64,000 bases of DNA from Halalkalibacter oceani. GTDB lineage: Bacteria; Bacillota; Bacilli; Bacillales; Bacillaceae_D. The stretch spans positions 11,048 through 75,047 of the forward strand of contig NZ_JBEPKD010000020.1 of NCBI RefSeq assembly GCF_040544555.1. Reading direction: 5' to 3'. Each line of letters begins with the position of its first letter. The first letter of the stretch is position 1. The notes beneath the pieces were generated by a model. That model was not told the DNA's origin and ran no database searches. It saw nothing but the letters and a program-made list of their open reading frames with translations. Of this stretch, positions 8,274-18,043 are shown one piece after another. The translations under genes and the position numbers were made by a program.

Positions 8274-9587
8274 ATGGTTAAAAAAGGGCGGATTGTCGCT
8301 TTTTTTGTGATTGTCGCGATTCTTGCTGGAATTATCGGGCAAACAGCGATGGGAATTACAAAAGAAATTAAACTGGGACTCGATCTTCAAGGCGGATTTG
8401 AGATCCTTTATCAAGTAAAGCCTGCCGAGGATACGGGGGAAGAGGAAGAGATTACCGATGAAACGTTGCGGGCGACGGTAAGTGCGCTCAATCAACGGGT
8501 CAATGTACTCGGGGTATCGGAGCCTAATATTCGTATCGAGGGCGATGACCGGATTCGCGTCCAGCTCGCCGGTGTAGAAGATCAGCAAACGGCGCGGGAA
8601 CTGTTGGCGACGGAAGCGGATTTAACAATTCGTGATGTTCATGATAATGTGCTCGTCGATGGAAGCGATTTGCGCCAAAACGGGGCGAGCGCCTCTTTCC
8701 GTGCGGATACAAATGAGCCGATTGTTTCATTAACGCTTGCCGATGCGAGAAAGATGGAGGAAATTACGCGTGAGATGCTGTCACGTCCGTCCTCAGAAAA
8801 TCTGCTTGTCATCTGGCTTGATTTTGAAGAGGGTGTCGACTCCTATGCAAATGAAGTCGGCAAGCCGGATCCGAAATATTTATCAGCCGCTGTCGTGCAA
8901 GAAGTCATTCCTTCAAATACAGCGACGATTTCGGGGAGCTTTACCGTGGAAGAGACGCAGTTTCTGGCCGAGGTGCTGAATGCTGGTTCGCTTCCGGTGC
9001 AGCTTGAAGAGCTTTACAATAATTCCGTCGGTGCATCCTTAGGTGAGCAGGCGATGGAAAAGACCGTTTTTGCCGGCTTTATCGGTATTGCTTTAATTTT
9101 TGTTTACATGCTGTTTTATTACCGCTTTATGGGTATGATCGCCATTATCACATTGTCAACCTACATTTATCTCGTTCTGCTTATCTTTAATTGGATGAAT
9201 GCAGTTTTAACGCTCCCTGGTATTGCCGCGTTAATTCTCGGAGTCGGGATGGCAGTTGATGCCAATATTATTACGTACGAACGGGTAAAAGAAGAGATCC
9301 GAGCCGGGAAGTCGATCATGTCTGCCTTTAAGGCGGGAAGCCGACGTTCTTTATCGACGATTCTTGATGCCAATATTACAACGATTTTAGCGGCGGCTGT
9401 TCTATTCTCTTATGGGACAAGCTCGGTACAGGGCTTCGCCGTTATGCTGATTGTCAGTATTTTGACAAGCTTTGTTACAGCGGTATATGGCTCAAGGGTG
9501 CTGCTCGGTCTGTGGGTGAACAGCCGTGCTTTAAATAAAAAGTACCGCTTGTTTGGTGTAAAGGAAGGTGAAATAAATGAGCTTTAA
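8274..9587 (+). CDS. secD: Protein translocase subunit SecD
   Basis: SecD works with SecF and the proton gradient to help the SecYEG channel release exported proteins. The 437-residue product has an N-terminal membrane helix, the D1 signature LGLDLQGG, a large external P1 domain and five C-terminal helices with the D4-type motif GVGMAVDANIITYERVKEE. GAAGGAGG precedes the ATG. B. subtilis has a single SecDF polypeptide. Here SecD ends separately and its last 11 bases overlap secF, so the two are translationally coupled. Confidence 0.97.
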   Translation: MVKKGRIVAFFVIVAILAGIIGQTAMGITKEIKLGLDLQGGFEILYQVKPAEDTGEEEEITDETLRATVSALNQRVNVLGVSEPNIRIEGDDRIRVQLAGVEDQQTARELLATEADLTIRDVHDNVLVDGSDLRQNGASASFRADTNEPIVSLTLADARKMEEITREMLSRPSSENLLVIWLDFEEGVDSYANEVGKPDPKYLSAAVVQEVIPSNTATISGSFTVEETQFLAEVLNAGSLPVQLEELYNNSVGASLGEQAMEKTVFAGFIGIALIFVYMLFYYRFMGMIAIITLSTYIYLVLLIFNWMNAVLTLPGIAALILGVGMAVDANIITYERVKEEIRAGKSIMSAFKAGSRRSLSTILDANITTILAAAVLFSYGTSSVQGFAVMLIVSILTSFVTAVYGSRVLLGLWVNSRALNKKYRLFGVKEGEINEL

Positions 9588-10524
9588 TTTCCAAGAAAAA
9601 GACATCGACTTTGTAAAACATCGGAAAAAGTTTTTTATTTTTTCTTCCGCTTCTACACTTATTGGCTTGATTCTGTTGTTAACAATGGGACTGAATCTTG
9701 GAATTGATTTCCTGAGCGGTTCGCGTGTAGAGGTGCCGGTAGCTTCTCCAGAGACTGTAACAGCAGAGCAGATTACCGAGGAATTTGCCAGTATCGGCGA
9801 TGGGTATGTACCGGATGACATTACATTTGCCGATAATAATCAGATTGCCAGTGTCGGGTTTATTGGTGTGCTCGGTCCTGATGAAATTTCAGAGATCCAA
9901 TCTCATTTTCTAGAAACGACCGGCTCGGAGCCGAGTGTCAGCACCGTCTCCCCTACGGTTGGACAGGAGCTGGCGCGCAACGCCTTAATCTCGGTGCTTA
10001 TCGCTTCGGTCGGGATCGTTATTTATGTGACGATTCGCTTTGAATTATTGTACGGAATCGCGGCGATTGTTGCCTTGCTGCATGACGCCTTTTTCATTAT
10101 TGCCATTTTCAGTTTGCTGCAAATCGAGGTAAATGTCCCGTTTATTGCCGCTGTGCTGACGATTGTCGGTTATTCCATTAACGATACGATTGTTACCTTT
10201 GACCGGATTCGGGAAAACATGAAGCTTGCGAAACGGGTGAAAGGATTCGATGATTTGGCGGCGATTGTCAACAAAAGCTTAATACAGACGCTGGCCCGGT
10301 CAATCAACACCGTTCTTACCGTCGTGTTTGCCGCTGCGGCCATCTTTATTTTCGGTGGGGAAGCGATTCGCTCGTTTGCGTTGGCGCTATTAATCGGTCT
10401 TGTCGCCGGAACCTATTCTTCGATGTTCCTTGCTTCGCAGCTATGGCTGATTTGGAAATCAAAACAGCTTGCGAAAAAGAAATTTCAAACAGCAAAGCAG
10501 CCTGAAAGCGAACCGACTGTGTAA
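9577..10524 (+). CDS. secF: Protein translocase subunit SecF
   Basis: SecF is the partner of SecD in late-stage export. The 315-residue protein has the SecF signatures LGIDFLSGSR near the N-terminus and GYSINDTIVTFDRIREN in the fourth helix region, with six membrane helices. Its GGAAGGTG ribosome site lies inside the end of secD, and the two frames overlap by 11 bases, which suggests equimolar coupled synthesis. A strong terminator follows. Confidence 0.97.
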   Translation: MSFNFQEKDIDFVKHRKKFFIFSSASTLIGLILLLTMGLNLGIDFLSGSRVEVPVASPETVTAEQITEEFASIGDGYVPDDITFADNNQIASVGFIGVLGPDEISEIQSHFLETTGSEPSVSTVSPTVGQELARNALISVLIASVGIVIYVTIRFELLYGIAAIVALLHDAFFIIAIFSLLQIEVNVPFIAAVLTIVGYSINDTIVTFDRIRENMKLAKRVKGFDDLAAIVNKSLIQTLARSINTVLTVVFAAAAIFIFGGEAIRSFALALLIGLVAGTYSSMFLASQLWLIWKSKQLAKKKFQTAKQPESEPTV

Positions 10525-10531
10525 AGCTTGA

Positions 10532-10577
10532 AGGGGGTGTGCCAAAGGAGATGTTTCTCCTTTTGGCACGCCTCTTT
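10532..10577 (+). terminator. Terminator after secF
   Basis: GGGTGTGCCAAAGGAG pairs with CTCCTTTTGGCACGCC, followed by TCTTTT. A near-identical stem ends the mltG transcript at 41.7 kb. Confidence 0.85.
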
Positions 10578-10621
10578 TGCCGTTTCGTGCATATAAAAAA
10601 GGTGAATGACGGGTGTAAATA

Positions 10622-11572
10622 ATGGTAAACTTAAAAGGACAGCATTCATCAAATAACAACAAAGTGGGTGTTGAAGTGACGGAAGCAGATGTACGTTATC
10701 GAAAGGTCCGTTTTGCCGCCTGGGTCGGGATTGTCGGCAATGTCATTCTGGCAATCATCAAAGCCGTAGTCGGCATTATGGCAAACAGCCGTGCTTTAAT
10801 CGCCGATGCTGTTCACTCAGCCTCCGACGTCGTCGGCTCGGTCGTCGTGCTGATCGGAGTACGGGCAGCGAAATTACCTCCCGATCAGGATCATCCGTAC
10901 GGACACGGGAAAGCAGAATCTGTTGCTGCAATCATTGTCTCCGTGCTGCTGTTTTTAGTCGGATTTGAAATTGCTTTAAGCGCGGGACGGTCGTTCTTTG
11001 AACCGGTAGAAGTGCCGAAAGTGCTGGCGATTTACGCAGTGCTCTTTTCTATTTTTGCAAAAGAGCTAATGTTTCGTTATAAATATCATTTGGGTAAAAC
11101 GTATAAAAGCGATGCGTTAATGACGGATGCCTGGCATCATCGCTCAGATGTCTTTTCCTCGATTGCGGCTTTAATCGGTATCGGAGCTGCTTTGCTCGGA
11201 GACTATTTGCAAATCTCCTGGCTCGTTTACGGGGATGCGGCAGCGAGTGCCTTTGTCGCTTTTTTAATTGGAAAGATGGCCTGGAGCCTCGGCAAGCAGT
11301 CGATTCATAACGCGCTGGACCATGTGCTTCATGAAGAAGATACGGTCGAGATGAAGCGTGCCGCCAGCAACGTAGACGGCGTGCTGAATATTGATGAATT
11401 TTTCGCGCGGGAGCACGGTCACTACGTCATTATTGATATTAAGGTCGCTGTAAACCCTGACATCTCGGTCGAAGAAGGTCATACCATCGGCAAGAAAGTG
11501 AAAGAGCGTCTGCTTGAGGAAAAGTATGTACAGGATGTCCTTGTTCATATTAATCCATATAAAGAGAAATAA
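10622..11572 (+). CDS. Cation diffusion facilitator (CDF) family metal efflux protein
   Basis: CDF proteins export divalent metals such as Zn2+, Fe2+ or Mn2+ in exchange for protons. The 316-residue product has six membrane helices, the metal-site motifs ADAVHSASD (helix 2) and TDAWHHRSD (helix 5), and a cytoplasmic C-terminal domain with the HGHYVIIDI strand. The HxxxD ligand in helix 5 is compatible with Zn2+ or Fe2+ transport, but specificity cannot be read safely. Ribosome-site support for ATG 10622 is weak. A GTG near 10664 would remove the hydrophilic leader. It occupies a slot filled by other genes (yrvC, yrvD) in B. subtilis. Confidence 0.9.
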   Translation: MVNLKGQHSSNNNKVGVEVTEADVRYRKVRFAAWVGIVGNVILAIIKAVVGIMANSRALIADAVHSASDVVGSVVVLIGVRAAKLPPDQDHPYGHGKAESVAAIIVSVLLFLVGFEIALSAGRSFFEPVEVPKVLAIYAVLFSIFAKELMFRYKYHLGKTYKSDALMTDAWHHRSDVFSSIAALIGIGAALLGDYLQISWLVYGDAAASAFVAFLIGKMAWSLGKQSIHNALDHVLHEEDTVEMKRAASNVDGVLNIDEFFAREHGHYVIIDIKVAVNPDISVEEGHTIGKKVKERLLEEKYVQDVLVHINPYKEK

Positions 11573-11590
11573 GAAGGGAGGAGCAGGTTG

Positions 11591-11944
11591 ATGAAAGGAC
11601 AAACAGGACTTATTTTTGGGTTGCTTGCTGCTATTATTATTGCGGTGTTTGCGGTGATTAATGTTGATAGAGTGAGAGTCAATTACTTGTTTGGAACAGC
11701 AGAATGGCCGCTCATTCTTGTGATTTTAGGCTCTGTTTTTATGGGGGCGATTATTGCCGGCGCGTTAGGAATGGTACGGATTTACCGTTTGCAGGCTGAA
11801 TTGCGCCGCTTGCGGGCGGGGACAGCAAATGAAGCGCTCAGCGAAGAACAGACGGACGAGATATCGGCGGCGAAAGAGAAGCATGAGTTTCCGGAAGAAA
11901 CGCCAAAAACGCGGGCCCAATTCAGAAAAGAATCGAATCAGTAA
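11591..11944 (+). CDS. LapA-domain (DUF1049) small membrane protein
   Basis: The 117-residue protein has two membrane helices (about residues 5-24 and 40-62) with the LFGTAEWPLILVIL stretch typical of the lipopolysaccharide-assembly-A domain family, then a charged cytoplasmic coiled tail. The function in Gram-positive bacteria is unknown. It corresponds in position to B. subtilis YrvD. GGGAGGAG lies 7 bases before ATG 11591, which I prefer over the TTG one codon earlier. Probably cotranscribed with the metal efflux gene. Confidence 0.8.
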   Translation: MKGQTGLIFGLLAAIIIAVFAVINVDRVRVNYLFGTAEWPLILVILGSVFMGAIIAGALGMVRIYRLQAELRRLRAGTANEALSEEQTDEISAAKEKHEFPEETPKTRAQFRKESNQ

Positions 11945-11947
11945 ATG

Positions 11948-11994
11948 TCTCTTGCTGCTGGCGCCCGGCGCCCCGCCAACGCAGCAGCAAGAGA
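11948..11994 (+). terminator. GC-rich hairpin between lapA and recJ
   Basis: TCTCTTGCTGC pairs with GCAGCAAGAGA around a GC-rich loop that can fold further. There is no T-run, so it may slow or insulate transcription rather than end it. Confidence 0.4.
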
Positions 11995-12005
11995 TGAGTT
12001 TGTGA

Positions 12006-12034
12006 TTGTCACCCCTAGATTGCTCCTGTATAAT
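12006..12034 (+). promoter_or_regulatory. Sigma-A promoter for recJ
   Basis: TTGTCA (12006-12011), a 17-base spacer and a perfect TATAAT (12029-12034) lie 24 bases upstream of the recJ start codon. This strongly supports the short recJ start. Confidence 0.7.
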
Positions 12035-12058
12035 GGGAAGGTCGAGGGGTGTTATTTT

Positions 12059-14407
12059 ATGTTAAAGCCTAAGGCTAGATGGAAAATAAAAGAGCAACAT
12101 TCAGATCAAATTGATGAGCTCGTCGAACAGTTACACATATCGCCGTTAGTCGCGACACTATTGGTTCATCGCGGCTTGGAGACGGTTGACACGGCAAAGC
12201 GTTTTCTTTTTAAAGAGGAAATGAGCTACCATGATCCTTTTTTGCTTGATGGGATGGAGCAGGCTGTGACACGGATCAAGGCGGCGATTGCCGATAAAGA
12301 GAAAATCCTTATTTTTGGTGACTATGATGCCGATGGTGTGAGCAGCACAGCGCTCATGTACAACGCGCTCGTGTCATTGTCAGCGAAGGTCGATTACTAC
12401 ATACCAAATCGCTTCACAGAAGGATATGGTCCTAATGAGCCGGCGATCAGACGGGCGAAAGAGGATGGCTACGGGTTGATTGTCACGGTCGATACCGGAA
12501 TTGCCGCGGTACAGGTGGCTGAGGTCGCCAAGGAAATCGGTCTTGACTTCATTATTACCGACCACCATGAAGCGCCTCCCGTTCTCCCCGACGCCTATGC
12601 GATCGTCAATCCAAAAAAGCCGGGCTGTCTATACCCGTTTAAAGGGCTGGCCGGAGTCGGTGTCGCCTTTAAGGTTGCCCATGCGCTGCTCGGACGGCTG
12701 CCGGCTGAATGGCTTGATATTGCCGTGATCGGCACGATTGCCGACCTTGTGCCGCTTGTTGATGAAAACCGGCTGCTTGTCATGGAAGGGCTGCATGCGT
12801 TGCAAGCAACCGATAAGCCGGGATTAGTCGCGTTAAAGAAAAAATGCAGCATTCAGGACCAGGTTCAGGCTGATCATGTCGGCTTCGGGATCGGTCCGCG
12901 GATTAACGCCGCCGGCCGGCTTGACTCCGCTGATCCGGCTGTCGAGCTGCTTTTGACGGCAAGTGAAGAAGAAGCGGAGCTGCTGGCGACGGAAATCGAC
13001 GGCTTGAACCGCGAGCGACAGACCGTTGTCGCCTCGATTACAGAGGAAGCGATTGCCGTCGTTGAACGGCAATTCCCGCCTGAGGATAATGATGTATTGA
13101 TCATTGCCGGCGAGGGCTGGAACGCCGGAGTGATCGGCATCGTCGCTTCCCGGTTGGTCGAGCGCTTTTACCGGCCGACGATCGTCCTCAGCCTTGATTC
13201 AGAGAAAGGGCTGGCTAAGGGGTCGGCCCGCAGCATTGTCGGTTTTGATATGTTCAAAGAGCTTTCGAAAAGCCGCGACATTTTGCCTCACTTTGGCGGG
13301 CATCCAATGGCGGCCGGCTTGACGATGAAAATAGAGGATGTCGATACGCTGCGTACCCGCCTTTGCGCCCAAGCGAAAGAGGTGCTCTCGCCGGATGACT
13401 TCAAGCCGCTGACGACGATTGATATCGTCGCGGCAATAGAAGACATTTCCGTCCCGGTCATTCAGCAGCTGGAAAAGCTCGCCCCGTTCGGTGTCGCTAA
13501 CCCGAAGCCGAAGGTGCTGCTTGAGGATGTGCACATTCAGGAAATGAGAAGAATCGGCGCCGAGGCGAACCATTTAAAAATCAGCTTTGCCCAGCGTGGC
13601 GCTCAGCTGGAAGCAATCGGCTTTCAATGTGGTTACTTGCACGATGAGATGACCAACCAGGCGAAGGTGTCGGCCGTTGGTACGCTGTCTGTCAATGAGT
13701 GGAACGGTCATGTGAAGCCGCAGCTCGTGCTGGAGGATATCGCGATAAAAGACTGGCAGCTCTTCGATTGGCGCAGTGTTCAGAAGGAGAGACTGGCGGA
13801 TAAGCTGAAGACGCTTCCGGCTGACAGGAGGATTCTTGCGGCGTTTAAGCGTGACACACCGTCAAAGCTCAGACTGATCGGAGAAGACGTGTATGATGCA
13901 CTAGACGGTTCCTTGCCTGCTTGCGGCGAGCGCTTTCTCGTCCTGCTTGACGTCCCGCAAACACGGGAGCAGCTTAGACAGCTGCTTATCCAGCATGGGA
14001 AGCCGAGCCGGATTTATACCGTTTTCTTTCAGGACAGTGATTCATTCTTTACAACCCAGCCGAATCGTGAGCAATTTAAATGGTATTATGCTTTTCTCGC
14101 CAAACGGAAAACGTTCGATGTAACGAAGCATAGTCAGGAGCTCGCCGGCTATAAAGGCTGGTCGAAGAATACGATTGACTTTATGACAAAGGTGTTTACG
14201 GAGCTCGGGTTTGTTACGGTAACGGACGGGATTGTTTCTGTCGCAGCAAATCCGGAGAAGAAAAGTTTGGAGGCATCGGAGACGTTCAGGCAGAAGCAGG
14301 AAGAGGCCGAGATTGAAAATGAGCTTGTTTATTCTTCCTATGAAGAGCTGAGACAGTGGTTTTCAGAGGCATTGGCGCAAGTGAAGGAAGAGAGCGTAGT
14401 CTTATAA
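12059..14407 (+). CDS. recJ: Single-stranded-DNA-specific exonuclease RecJ
   Basis: RecJ degrades single-stranded DNA 5' to 3' in recombination and repair. The 782-residue product has the DHH-phosphoesterase motifs DYDADG, DTGI, DHHEAP and the DHHA1 motif GGHPMAAGL, followed by an OB domain and the extra C-terminal domain found in Firmicute RecJ. The frame remains open back to the lapA stop, but that segment overlaps the promoter and has no ribosome site. ATG 12059 follows GAGGGGTG. It is upstream of apt and relA, as in B. subtilis. Confidence 0.96.
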   Translation: MLKPKARWKIKEQHSDQIDELVEQLHISPLVATLLVHRGLETVDTAKRFLFKEEMSYHDPFLLDGMEQAVTRIKAAIADKEKILIFGDYDADGVSSTALMYNALVSLSAKVDYYIPNRFTEGYGPNEPAIRRAKEDGYGLIVTVDTGIAAVQVAEVAKEIGLDFIITDHHEAPPVLPDAYAIVNPKKPGCLYPFKGLAGVGVAFKVAHALLGRLPAEWLDIAVIGTIADLVPLVDENRLLVMEGLHALQATDKPGLVALKKKCSIQDQVQADHVGFGIGPRINAAGRLDSADPAVELLLTASEEEAELLATEIDGLNRERQTVVASITEEAIAVVERQFPPEDNDVLIIAGEGWNAGVIGIVASRLVERFYRPTIVLSLDSEKGLAKGSARSIVGFDMFKELSKSRDILPHFGGHPMAAGLTMKIEDVDTLRTRLCAQAKEVLSPDDFKPLTTIDIVAAIEDISVPVIQQLEKLAPFGVANPKPKVLLEDVHIQEMRRIGAEANHLKISFAQRGAQLEAIGFQCGYLHDEMTNQAKVSAVGTLSVNEWNGHVKPQLVLEDIAIKDWQLFDWRSVQKERLADKLKTLPADRRILAAFKRDTPSKLRLIGEDVYDALDGSLPACGERFLVLLDVPQTREQLRQLLIQHGKPSRIYTVFFQDSDSFFTTQPNREQFKWYYAFLAKRKTFDVTKHSQELAGYKGWSKNTIDFMTKVFTELGFVTVTDGIVSVAANPEKKSLEASETFRQKQEEAEIENELVYSSYEELRQWFSEALAQVKEESVVL

Positions 14408-14490
14408 TCGAGCAGAGCGATGAACGGCTTTGAACGAGATACGCAAGAAGAACTGACCCGAAAAAGAAGAGAAGCAAGGAGACGGTATAG

Positions 14491-15006
14491 ATGGATTTCA
14501 AACAACATATTACGATTGTAGAAAATTATCCGAAGGAAGGAATCCGCTTTAAGGATATTACGACCTTAATGCAAAATGGTCCGGTCTATAAAGCGGCGAT
14601 TGACGAAATGGCTGCATTTGCCCGCGACAAGCAGGTCGATGTGATCGTCGGACCCGAAGCGCGCGGCTTTGTCGTCGGCTGTCCCATGGCCGTCGCGCTT
14701 GAAGTTGGCTTCGTTCCTGTCCGCAAAGCCGGCAAGCTGCCGCGTGATGTAATTTCCGTTGATTACGGACTTGAATACGGCAAAGACCAGTTAACGATTC
14801 ATGCCGATGCGATTCAAAAAGGACAGCGCGTGCTGATTACCGATGATTTGCTGGCAACGGGTGGAACAATTGAAGCGACGATCAACCTTGTTGAACAGCT
14901 TGGCGGGATCGTTGTCGGGATTGTCTTTTTGATTGAACTCGGCTATCTTGATGGAAGACAGCGTCTGGATAAGTACGATGTGTATTCGTTAATGACGTTT
15001 CAGTAA
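14491..15006 (+). CDS. apt: Adenine phosphoribosyltransferase
   Basis: Apt salvages adenine with PRPP to give AMP. The 171-residue protein is full length, with the PRPP-binding loop VLITDDLLATGGT and the adenine-pocket strand VGPEARGFVVG. AAGGAGACGG precedes the ATG. Placed between recJ and relA, it links purine supply to stringent control. Confidence 0.97.
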   Translation: MDFKQHITIVENYPKEGIRFKDITTLMQNGPVYKAAIDEMAAFARDKQVDVIVGPEARGFVVGCPMAVALEVGFVPVRKAGKLPRDVISVDYGLEYGKDQLTIHADAIQKGQRVLITDDLLATGGTIEATINLVEQLGGIVVGIVFLIELGYLDGRQRLDKYDVYSLMTFQ

Positions 15007-15034
15007 GGCCGAAGCAGGAATATAATTTTTTTTC

Positions 15035-15083
15035 AAGGTTGTCTTTCAAGGTTGCGGTTTAACCTGGCGGGACAGCCTTTTTC
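15035..15083 (+). terminator. Terminator between apt and relA
   Basis: AAGGTTGTC with an internal AAGGTT pairs with AACCT and GGACAGCCTT, followed by TTTT. Confidence 0.65.
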
Positions 15084-15169
15084 TGATGGCCGGATCAAGA
15101 TAAACAGACGAGCTTGCTAGATTTTGGCTGAATTAGCATGTCTCTCTCGACAATTTTCGTTCTTTCCCC

Positions 15170-15198
15170 TTTACATACAGCGAAAACTTACCCATAAT
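15170..15198 (+). promoter_or_regulatory. Probable promoter for relA
   Basis: TTTACA (15170-15175), a 17-base spacer and CATAAT (15193-15198) lie about 35 bases before the relA start codon, directly after the apt terminator. Confidence 0.5.
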
Positions 15199-15232
15199 AT
15201 AAGGAAATATTGAATCGTAAATAGGTGATTCC

Positions 15233-17419
15233 ATGACGATAGATCAAGTGTTGGAGAAAGCGAGTCTTTACTTAAATGATGAAGATGTCGCTTTTTTACG
15301 AAAGGCTTATGAATATGCGGAAAAGGCCCATGAAGGACAATACCGGAAATCGGGAGAGCCTTATATTTTGCACCCGATCCAGGTGGCGGGCATCATTGTC
15401 GGGCTTGAGCTCGATCCGAATACGGTAGCGGCAGCCTTTCTTCATGATGTCGTAGAAGATACAGACGTCACGATCGCAGAAATTACAGAGTGCTTTAATG
15501 ACCAGGTTGCGATGCTCGTTGATGGCGTAACCAAATTGAAGAAGTTTAAATATAAATCCAAAGAAGAGCAGCAGGCGGAAAATCATCGGAAAATGCTGAT
15601 TGCGATGGCGAAGGATATCCGCGTCATCCTAATTAAACTGGCGGACAGACTGCACAATATGAGAACGCTGAAGTTCATGCCGCCTGAAAAACAGCGTGTC
15701 ACCTCGAATGAAACGCTGGAAATATTCGCACCGCTCGCCCATCGTCTCGGGATTTCAACGATCAAATGGGAATTGGAGGATATCGCTCTGCGCTATCTTG
15801 ATCCCCAGCAATATTACCGGATTGTCAATTTAATGAAGCGCAAACGGGCCGAACGCGAGGAATATTTATCAGGAGTAATGGAGACGATCTCGAATCATTT
15901 GGCAGATGTCCATGTCGAAGCGGAATTGTCCGGGCGTCCGAAGCATATTTACAGCATCTATCGGAAAATGGTATTGCAAAACAAGCAGTTTAATGAAATC
16001 TATGACCTGCTCGCTGTGCGAATTATCGTCAAAAGCATCAAGGACTGCTATGCCGTTTTAGGGGTAATTCATACGTGCTGGAAGCCGATGCCTGGCCGGT
16101 TTAAAGACTATATTGCGATGCCGAAGGCCAATATGTATCAATCGCTGCACACGACCGTTGTCGGCCCTCACGGCGATCCGCTTGAGGTACAAATACGGAC
16201 GGAAGAAATGCACCGCATCGCCGAGTTCGGGGTCGCGGCGCATTGGGCTTACAAGGAAGGCAAAACGGTATCGCCCAATAAAAACACATTTGAGGACAAG
16301 CTGAGCTGGTTTCGCGATGTGATCGAGCAGACCGAGACGAATGATGCCCAGGAATTTATGGAATCACTCAAGCTCGATCTCTTTTCGGATATGGTTTTCG
16401 TCTTTTCCCCAAAAGGGGATGTCGTCGAACTGCCGGCCGGCTCTGTTCCGCTTGATTTCGCCTACCGCATTCACAGCGAAATCGGCAACCGTTGCATCGG
16501 CGCCAAGGTGAACGGAAAAATGGTTCCGCTCGACCATAAGCTGAAGACGGGTGATATCGTTGAAATTTTGACATCTAAGCATTCCTACGGACCAAGTCAG
16601 GATTGGCTGAAAATTACGAAATCATCGCATGCGAAAAATAAAATAAAGCAATGGTTTAAAAAAGAACGCAGAGAAGAGAATGTAGAAAAAGGCCGGGAGA
16701 TGATCGAAAAGGAAATCAAAGCGCTTGATTTTGAGCCGAAGGAGGTGCTGACCGCCGAAGCGATTCAAGAGGTGGCAAACAAATTCAGCTTTGCCGGCGA
16801 GGAAGATATGTTTGCGGCGGTCGGCTACGGCGGCATCAGCGTCAAGCAAATTGTTAACCGCCTGACGGAGAAGCTCCGCAAGCAGCTTGACCAGGAGCAG
16901 GATGACCAGTCGCTGGCCGAAGCATTATCGGATGTGCAAACGACGTACCGACCGAAGAAAAAAGTCAACTCGGGCGTCACCGTAAAAGGGGTCGATAATC
17001 TTCTGATTCGGCTGTCCCGCTGCTGTACGCCCGTACCCGGTGATGACATTATCGGGTACATTACGAAAGGGCGAGGTGTTTCCATTCATCGCGCTGACTG
17101 TCCGAACGTGCAACATGAGGATGTAAAAGGCCGTCTGCTCCCGGTCGAGTGGGAAGGAACGTCTGAACAAAACAAGTCCTATAATGTGGATATTGAGATT
17201 ACAGGCTACGACCGTAACGGTCTTTTAAATGAAGTGCTTCACGCAGTGACGGATTCGCGCACGATTATCAATGCAGTTTCCGGGCGTTCCGATCACCGGC
17301 AGAAGCTGGCGATGATTCATATGTCGATATCCATTCGTAATATTGATCATCTTCATAAAGTCGTCGAGAAGATTAAGCAGCTTCAGGATATTTATTCCGT
17401 ACGGCGCGTGATGCATTAA
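15233..17419 (+). CDS. relA: Bifunctional (p)ppGpp synthetase/hydrolase Rel
   Basis: Rel makes and degrades the alarmone (p)ppGpp in the stringent response. The 728-residue protein shows the intact HD hydrolase site HDVVEDT, the synthetase segment with RFKDYIAMPK (an RxKD motif, typical of bifunctional enzymes) and EFGVAAHWAYKEG, then TGS, a conserved-cysteine zinc-finger-like region with RCCTPVPGD, and ACT domains. Both activities should be present. Dtd follows 21 bases downstream in the same operon. Confidence 0.97.
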   Translation: MTIDQVLEKASLYLNDEDVAFLRKAYEYAEKAHEGQYRKSGEPYILHPIQVAGIIVGLELDPNTVAAAFLHDVVEDTDVTIAEITECFNDQVAMLVDGVTKLKKFKYKSKEEQQAENHRKMLIAMAKDIRVILIKLADRLHNMRTLKFMPPEKQRVTSNETLEIFAPLAHRLGISTIKWELEDIALRYLDPQQYYRIVNLMKRKRAEREEYLSGVMETISNHLADVHVEAELSGRPKHIYSIYRKMVLQNKQFNEIYDLLAVRIIVKSIKDCYAVLGVIHTCWKPMPGRFKDYIAMPKANMYQSLHTTVVGPHGDPLEVQIRTEEMHRIAEFGVAAHWAYKEGKTVSPNKNTFEDKLSWFRDVIEQTETNDAQEFMESLKLDLFSDMVFVFSPKGDVVELPAGSVPLDFAYRIHSEIGNRCIGAKVNGKMVPLDHKLKTGDIVEILTSKHSYGPSQDWLKITKSSHAKNKIKQWFKKERREENVEKGREMIEKEIKALDFEPKEVLTAEAIQEVANKFSFAGEEDMFAAVGYGGISVKQIVNRLTEKLRKQLDQEQDDQSLAEALSDVQTTYRPKKKVNSGVTVKGVDNLLIRLSRCCTPVPGDDIIGYITKGRGVSIHRADCPNVQHEDVKGRLLPVEWEGTSEQNKSYNVDIEITGYDRNGLLNEVLHAVTDSRTIINAVSGRSDHRQKLAMIHMSISIRNIDHLHKVVEKIKQLQDIYSVRRVMH

Positions 17420-17440
17420 TGGAATGAGAGGATTGGTAAG

Positions 17441-17881
17441 ATGAAAGTTGTGCTGCAACGGACGAAGCAGGCCTCTGTCGAAGTAAACAATGAAGTGGTC
17501 GGGAAAATAGAGGCCGGGCTGACTTTGCTCGTTGGGATCACCCACGAAGATACGAATGCGGATGCCGATTATTTAGCGGAGAAAATTGCGCATTTGCGGA
17601 TTTTTGAAGATGAAAACGGGAAAATGAATCATTCTATTCTGGAAGCGGGCGGACAAATTTTGTCGGTATCTCAATTTACGCTGTACGGCGATTGCCGGAA
17701 AGGAAGAAGACCTAACTTCATGGAAGCGGCCAAACCGGACCAGGCTGAGCCGCTTTATCAGTATTTCAACAATGCGCTTAAGTCACGCGGGCTTCATGTC
17801 GAAACGGGAAGCTTCGGAGCGATGATGAATGTCGCGCTCGTCAATGACGGCCCGGTTACGTTGATTCTCGAAAGCAGATAA
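17441..17881 (+). CDS. dtd: D-aminoacyl-tRNA deacylase Dtd
   Basis: Dtd removes D-amino acids, and mischarged glycine, from tRNA. The 146-residue product has the two cross-subunit motifs SQFTLYGDCRKGRRPNF and NDGPVT that form the chiral proofreading site. It is cotranscribed with relA. The amidase gene yrvJ that follows in B. subtilis is absent here. Confidence 0.96.
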   Translation: MKVVLQRTKQASVEVNNEVVGKIEAGLTLLVGITHEDTNADADYLAEKIAHLRIFEDENGKMNHSILEAGGQILSVSQFTLYGDCRKGRRPNFMEAAKPDQAEPLYQYFNNALKSRGLHVETGSFGAMMNVALVNDGPVTLILESR

Positions 17882-18043
17882 ATACGAAGCTGCTGAAAAA
17901 GTGCGATTTTCATTTTCTCGAGTTACGAAAAAGGAAGTTATTCAGTGGCCTCATAATTACGCACCTTTCGTCTATTCTCCATGTAAGATTTTTGCTGTTA
18001 TTGGCCATGATAATAGAAAAAGTCAAGGAGAGGGTGAATAGAC

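Noticed and set aside
11945..12058. N-terminal extension of RecJ by 38 codons
   Set aside because: The segment contains a GC-rich hairpin and a near-consensus promoter, has no ribosome site, and its translation is unlike RecJ N-termini.
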